A stretch of 64,000 nucleotides of DNA from Prochilodus magdalenae. Its lineage: Eukaryota > Chordata > Actinopteri > Characiformes > Prochilodontidae. The DNA lies in contig JAMWET010005471.1 in the NCBI GenBank assembly GCA_024036415.1, positions 82,035 through 146,034 on the forward strand, written 5' to 3'. Made by a program: the position numbers and the translations under genes. The notes beneath the pieces are model-generated. The model was not told the origin of the DNA and searched no databases. It worked only from the letters and a program-made list of their open reading frames with translations. Shown here piece after piece: positions 59,586-64,000 of this stretch (positions are counted from its first letter, which is position 1; every line of letters begins with the position of its first letter).

Positions 59586-60735
59586 CCCACCTCTAGTTAC
59601 AGTGCATTCGTCTCTCTGCATCTTTGGGCCACCCATTAGGAAAGGGGACATTTGGAACAATGTATTAAGGTCAAATTGAAAACAGCTTTATTTGGATGAA
59701 GCCAGGATCAAATCCAGATCAAATCCGTTACACCAGATATGGAATTCCGGTTGAATAAGACGTGTAAACATTATTGATTGTAGGGTTTAATTGAGGACAA
59801 GTGTTCGGAAACCAGTGTTCAAAGCCTCCTGGTATCCTGCTTTGTTTTCGATCCTTGCGCAACCCAAAAGGTCACGGCAGAGGAAGTCGAACGCATTCGC
59901 TGGTGAAACTTGGAAGCCTTCCCCTCCGATGTGAAATGCCGAGGACTGTGCAGAGATGCACTGTACCAGTCTGTTACAGTGTTATCAGCAGCAGCTTCCC
60001 CCCACCCCCCCAGGCGCTCTGTCCCTCGATAAAGCCTTCATTTACGCAAAGAGTTACGTCGCAGAGAACTCCTCGCCTAGTCAACGGCGTGTTTCTTCAT
60101 CAGGAGAAGATAACATTGCTACAGGCTCCTGTAAATTGTTCACTTGCGCTACGTTTTGCCCAGGCGCTGGCTGCAGACTCTGTTTTTTATCGTTCCTAAA
60201 AGCTCTTTTGAAAAAAGTTAAATACAACAGTTAAGGTGGTCTGTCCATTCCCACATGAATAAATGGGGTCTCGTGTACATAGCTGAACTTTTGGAAGTGG
60301 CTTAAAATAGGCGGAGAACAGATCATCCCAAAAACACAAACCGAATGTTGCAAAACAAAACATGATAAACCAGGCCTGACCCGTGCTATGGCCTAATCTG
60401 GATTTTTCCTCAGTGGAAAACACAGAAGCAACACATGTCTTTTATCAGTGGTCCGCAAGTGTGGCCGTGACGCAGGCATTTTGGTGCCCGCAACGTACAC
60501 TCGTCACTCCGGAAGAATCTGATCGAAAGTAGATTTTTTATTAATTGTGATGTGTTTTTTTATTTTTTCCATTTTTTGAATCAAAACAAAGAGCAGGATG
60601 AAAAACGAGGCTGGCCAAGTTTGGCCTTTTCTGCACAGTGTCTTTGAAAGCCTTGAGTAATTTGTATAGCATTAGACAAAAACCAGTAACCAAGGTAACG
60701 CTGTTAGTTACTGGTGCTAAGAGAAAGCAACATCA
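59586..60735. other. Unannotated non-coding stretch
   Basis: An ORF after a C-rich AG at about 60020 (59956-60234) has a superficially exon-like start but no donor or family match. Confidence 0.45.

Positions 60736-60771
<36 letters not shown>
60736..60771. repeat. GTT microsatellite
   Basis: Twelve uninterrupted TTG units. Confidence 0.97.
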
Positions 60772-60830
60772 CTTCAAAAGGGCTTTCCTGCCTAAAGCTA
60801 GCATGTAACATGCTATTTATGATGTTATGC

Positions 60831-62203
60831 TAGGGTGACCAGATGTCCCTGGTTTCGGTGGCGAGAGCTGTCCCTGGAACCAGCAGCTGTCCTCATTTTT
60901 AACCATGAATTTTTTTCAAAAACATACCGTTTTGAAAAAGTCCTGAAACTGACCTGCAGCAGATCGGACAGCCAGATGTCTCTGATTGTGCTTGTTTTGA
61001 GATGGCCACTGCTGTCTCCGACATACCGCTTGCTGGCCTAGTTTTAGAGAATACTACTGTGTAAAACTCAGAAAGCAGAAGCTGGGAAGTGTTGAGTGAT
61101 TCCATAACATCACCACAAGCATCTTTTCAGTAGATGGTGTAACCCAGGCCCTAACAGTGGGGGTGGGTTATGGGACTTTGTACTGCCAGGTGTTAGGTGG
61201 ACCGTCTGATTTGTACGGTCATACAGTCTACTTAACTGTAGCTACTATATAATCGGTAAGTAGGGCTTCATTTTTTTAGAATGCATCACTGTTTGTTATG
61301 CCTCTGGGTTTCCCTGACACAGCCGATCTCCTGAACTCCATTTTCAAGAGTGCACTACCTGATTGCATCACCCTCACATCTTCCCAGTCACCCAATGACA
61401 CCTCATTCCCATGCCCCGCCTCTCCAGAGTACTGATTTCATACACCTGCCGCTCTTTTCCCCACCGGCTGCATTTAAACCCCACCCCACCGCCCCAACAC
61501 ACACAGCAAAGTTTTTCTAAACCTTGTTTGCAAGTCTGAGCGTTTCTCCCTTGCCTGTGTCGTTGCCATTTCTGGTTTTGACTTCCCTTTGACTTCCGCT
61601 TTCCCTCTCGATTCTCCTCGGTTCTGTTGGCCTGAGTCTTTGCATCACCGGTTTTCAACTCTCCTTCTGTGCTCCTGATTATTCTCTTGGATTACCCCTT
61701 TGATTCTGTTTACTGGTTTACTGGATTTCCTGGTTTTCGACTTTTGCTTGTCTCTCCACCTATGACCTGGCCTTACCCTGTGGTTATGTGTGCTCGTTCT
61801 TTGCTGTTGTGCTCAGTTATCAGACTCCTCTGACTTTTCAGCCTTCATGTCTGATGACATCCTATGATGATAGCAGCCTTTGTTGTCTCTACGGAACCGA
61901 AGTCCATGGGTGTGTTTAGGGTCGAGCGATTGGGTTTTCTGTAGCCACAGGTCTCTTTTTACAACCAAAGCATTCAACATAAACATATGAACTTTGGACT
62001 TTTGATATCCTTTTTACTTACAACTTTATTTACAAAGTTAATTAGTTAGGACCCAGTTTCACCACACTTTCTTACAGTACAGCAGCCACCTAATAAAAAA
62101 CTGCTTTTATTTCGCAGATCAAAGCACTAGACGTTTTAATGATATGTTGACTGCCCATCTGGAAACATCGCTGGTTTTCATTTTAAGAAATCTGGTCACC
62201 TTA
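60831..62203. mobile_element. Probable hAT-type element, decayed
   Basis: Starts TAGGGTGACCAGATG and ends ATCTGGTCACCTTA. The flanks are TGTTATGC (60823-60830) and TGTTATAC (62204-62211), an 8-bp duplication with one mismatch. About 1.37 kb with no transposase frame. Two insertions or chance termini are possible, hence moderate confidence. Confidence 0.55.
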
Positions 62204-62398
62204 TGTTATACAGTATTCTGCAGTGGACCATCCCTCAGCCTCATCAGTTTGACAGAATCCATGTTTTGTTATTTTTTCGTCATTGTATATCAGTTTCTCT
62301 CACTACAATACTCACCATGCATTATGCCAATACATAATACAACCCATGGCAGAAAAAAATCGTTGAGGCTAATAAATACAAAAACAGCACCATATTTG

Positions 62399-62803
62399 CA
62401 ACCTCAATTCCAAAGAGGTTGGGATATGCAAATATGCAATATGCAATATGCAAATCCCATAGACACATTTTCTTATTCACAATAAAACACTGAAGCCACA
62501 TATCGGATGTTGAAAGTGAGACATTTTACCAATGTACTTTGGATATCCGACCATCTACAGTACATAATATCATCAAATGGTTCAGAGAATCTGGGGAACT
62601 CCCTGTGTGCAAGGGACTCGGGGGTCAATATTGGGTACACGCTATCGTCGAGCCCTCAGGCAGCAGCACTGCATTAAAAGCAGGCTTGGTTCTGGACTGG
62701 AAATCACCGCATGGGGTCACGAACACTTCCAGAAATCACTGTCTGTGAACCCAGTTCGCAGTACAATCCACAAATACAAGTCAAAGCTGTATCATGCAAA
62801 GAA
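62399..62803 (+). pseudogene. Tc1-type transposase fossil, N-terminal half
   Basis: Begins with a decayed terminus (GCAACCTCAATTCCAAAGAG, then GTTGGGAT). The frame at 62539-62748 contains STVHNIIKWFRESGELPVCK, a helix-turn-helix of Tc1-type transposases. Later codons are shifted by indels. Homology resumes after the inserted LINE tail at about 62966 (GTCAGCGCAATCCAGAAAGG, GGGCCAAAGCTCATTGAAAA) and fades by about 63160. Confidence 0.7.
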
Positions 62804-62965
62804 GATAGATAGATAGATAGATGGATAGATAGATAGATAGATAGATAGATACTTTATTGATCCCAGAGGGAAATTCAAGAAAAGAGAAACACACAATACG
62901 GACGGAGCTACTGGAACAGGCAGCCACTCGCGTCGGCGCCGGAAGTCAAATTCATCAGATTCAAG
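62804..62965 (-). mobile_element. 5'-truncated LINE/SINE tail inserted in the Tc1 fossil
   Basis: GATA repeats (62803-62851) lead into ACTTTATTGATCCCAGAGGG and about 90 further bases. On the minus strand this is an element ending in AATAAAGTATCTATC. AAAGAAG on the left and CAAGAAG on the right resemble a short target duplication. Tc1 homology continues on both sides. Confidence 0.65.
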
Positions 62966-63160
62966 AAGCCATGTGTCAGCGCAATCCAGAAAGGCTGCCG
63001 TCTACTATGGGCCAAAGCTCATTGAAAATAAACTGAAGCGAAATGGAAAAAAAAAGAAAATACGGTTCTGTGCTCAGATGAATCAAAGTTTGTGGTAGAC
63101 TTACTGAAGACGTCCGAGACTATTACAGCATCCCTGTCCGAAGCGAACAGGCATGCTCAT
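62966..63160 (+). pseudogene. Tc1-type transposase fossil, continuation
   Basis: Matches the part of the transposase that follows the helix-turn-helix region, including the stretch before the first catalytic aspartate (CTCAGATGAATCAAAGTTTG). The C-terminal catalytic half and right terminus are missing. Confidence 0.6.
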
Positions 63161-64000
63161 AACTAATGCAATAGTTTTCCAATGAAGGCAAGCCACGTAA
63201 AGACGGAAGGTTGGCCGATGCTATCTGAGAATACAGCTCAGCTGTGTGAGCAGACCAGGATGCAATGTTGGGAAAAAATAATAAGTAGGCTATTAAAAAC
63301 AATGCCGGTCAGTAATAAGGCCCCTCGCCTGCCAGACAATCTGGAACACTGTCTTGTATCGTCTGCGCACTCCCTAGTACATATTTGCTTAACTACAATC
63401 ACTTGTTCGGATGACATCAGAAGCTTTTGTGAAATCCAGATATGCATTGGCCCGGCCTTTCATCAGGTGTGGGAACGATTGAGAAAAATCCTAAAAGGGA
63501 GAAAATCTATTATTCGCTCACAATCTGGAAATAGCTGTTGACGCCGGATGAGCTGCCCATTAAAAGACTATTTAGGTTGCTATTATTGACAAGATCTTTG
63601 AATTCTTCCACTAACCCAGAGTCCCTCTGACTCCAGAAGGCTTGAAATGGAGCATGATTAACATACCAATGAGGTACACAGTGTGCATTCCCTCCCCCCC
63701 TCAGCACCATTCTTCCACATCTATCCATACAGTGCAAAAAAAAAAAAAAAAAGTCTCATGTTTGCTCTCCATCTGGAAAATAATCGTTTTATCAGATGGA
63801 GTCCAACAAGTTCAGCCTCAAACGCTTGCAGGGCAGCCTTTAGACCCAATTAGAATGTTCTGAAGGCAAATTACATGTAAATTGATCCTTGTCGACCTGC
63901 TCTGTCTACATAAATGAAAAACTACGGCGGAGGGAAGGAAAAAAAGAAGAGGGAAGATTAGAATCAACTCCAGAATAAAGATCTCTGCTCGGAATGAGCA
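63161..64000. other. Unannotated non-coding stretch
   Basis: An A run lies at about 63737-63753. ORFs here have no recognisable family. Confidence 0.5.

Noticed and set aside
59956..60234. Possible exon after a C-rich AG
   Set aside because: No donor site in frame, no family resemblance and no neighbouring exon.

Overview
This window is vertebrate nuclear DNA, almost certainly from a ray-finned fish and probably an otophysan (characin or catfish type). That rests on Tc1/mariner, hAT, tRNA-SINE and LINE relics of kinds familiar from teleost genomes, abundant micro- and minisatellites, and the near absence of coding sequence. There are no prokaryotic features: no operons, no CRISPR, no rRNA.

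Only one stretch reads like a functional coding piece. It is a 142-base internal exon at 47443-47584 (+), with a long CT polypyrimidine tract and AG acceptor before it and a GTAAGG donor after it. Its peptide looks like the end of a fibronectin-III-type segment and, from memory, most resembles astrotactin (ASTN1/ASTN2). If so, the window is mostly large intron of that gene. The long open frames elsewhere are products of simple or tandem repeats.

Layout. 1-12 kb: a Tc1-derived element, several copies of a MITE family with TCGTCGCTGTCC ends, a 21-bp G-rich minisatellite, and a second Tc1 copy carrying a nested MITE. 12.4-16.8 kb: a GA tract, a short non-repetitive stretch, then a satellite-like array whose two monomer types alternate (about 318 and 354 bp, 673-bp higher-order period). 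18-28 kb: old LINE/SINE pieces, a 967-bp hAT-type element with a perfect 8-bp target duplication, a 19-bp minisatellite that grew inside a dispersed repeat, an LTR-like element and a 32-bp minisatellite. 32-35 kb: polypyrimidine arrays. 35-46 kb: MITE, SINEs, more Tc1 copies, a 30/31-bp minisatellite and two convergent Tc1 fossils. 47-53 kb: the exon, a second hAT-type MITE, a 190-bp-class tandem array and a CATCT array. 54-64 kb: another Tc1 copy, an inverted-repeat element, an LTR with a 5-bp target duplication beside a LINE endonuclease fragment, a probable third hAT element, and a Tc1 fossil split by a LINE tail.

I found no new multi-gene system. The strongest observations are the dimeric satellite, the minisatellite born inside a mobile element, the internally deleted Tc1 derivatives, and the hAT-type insertions with readable target duplications.
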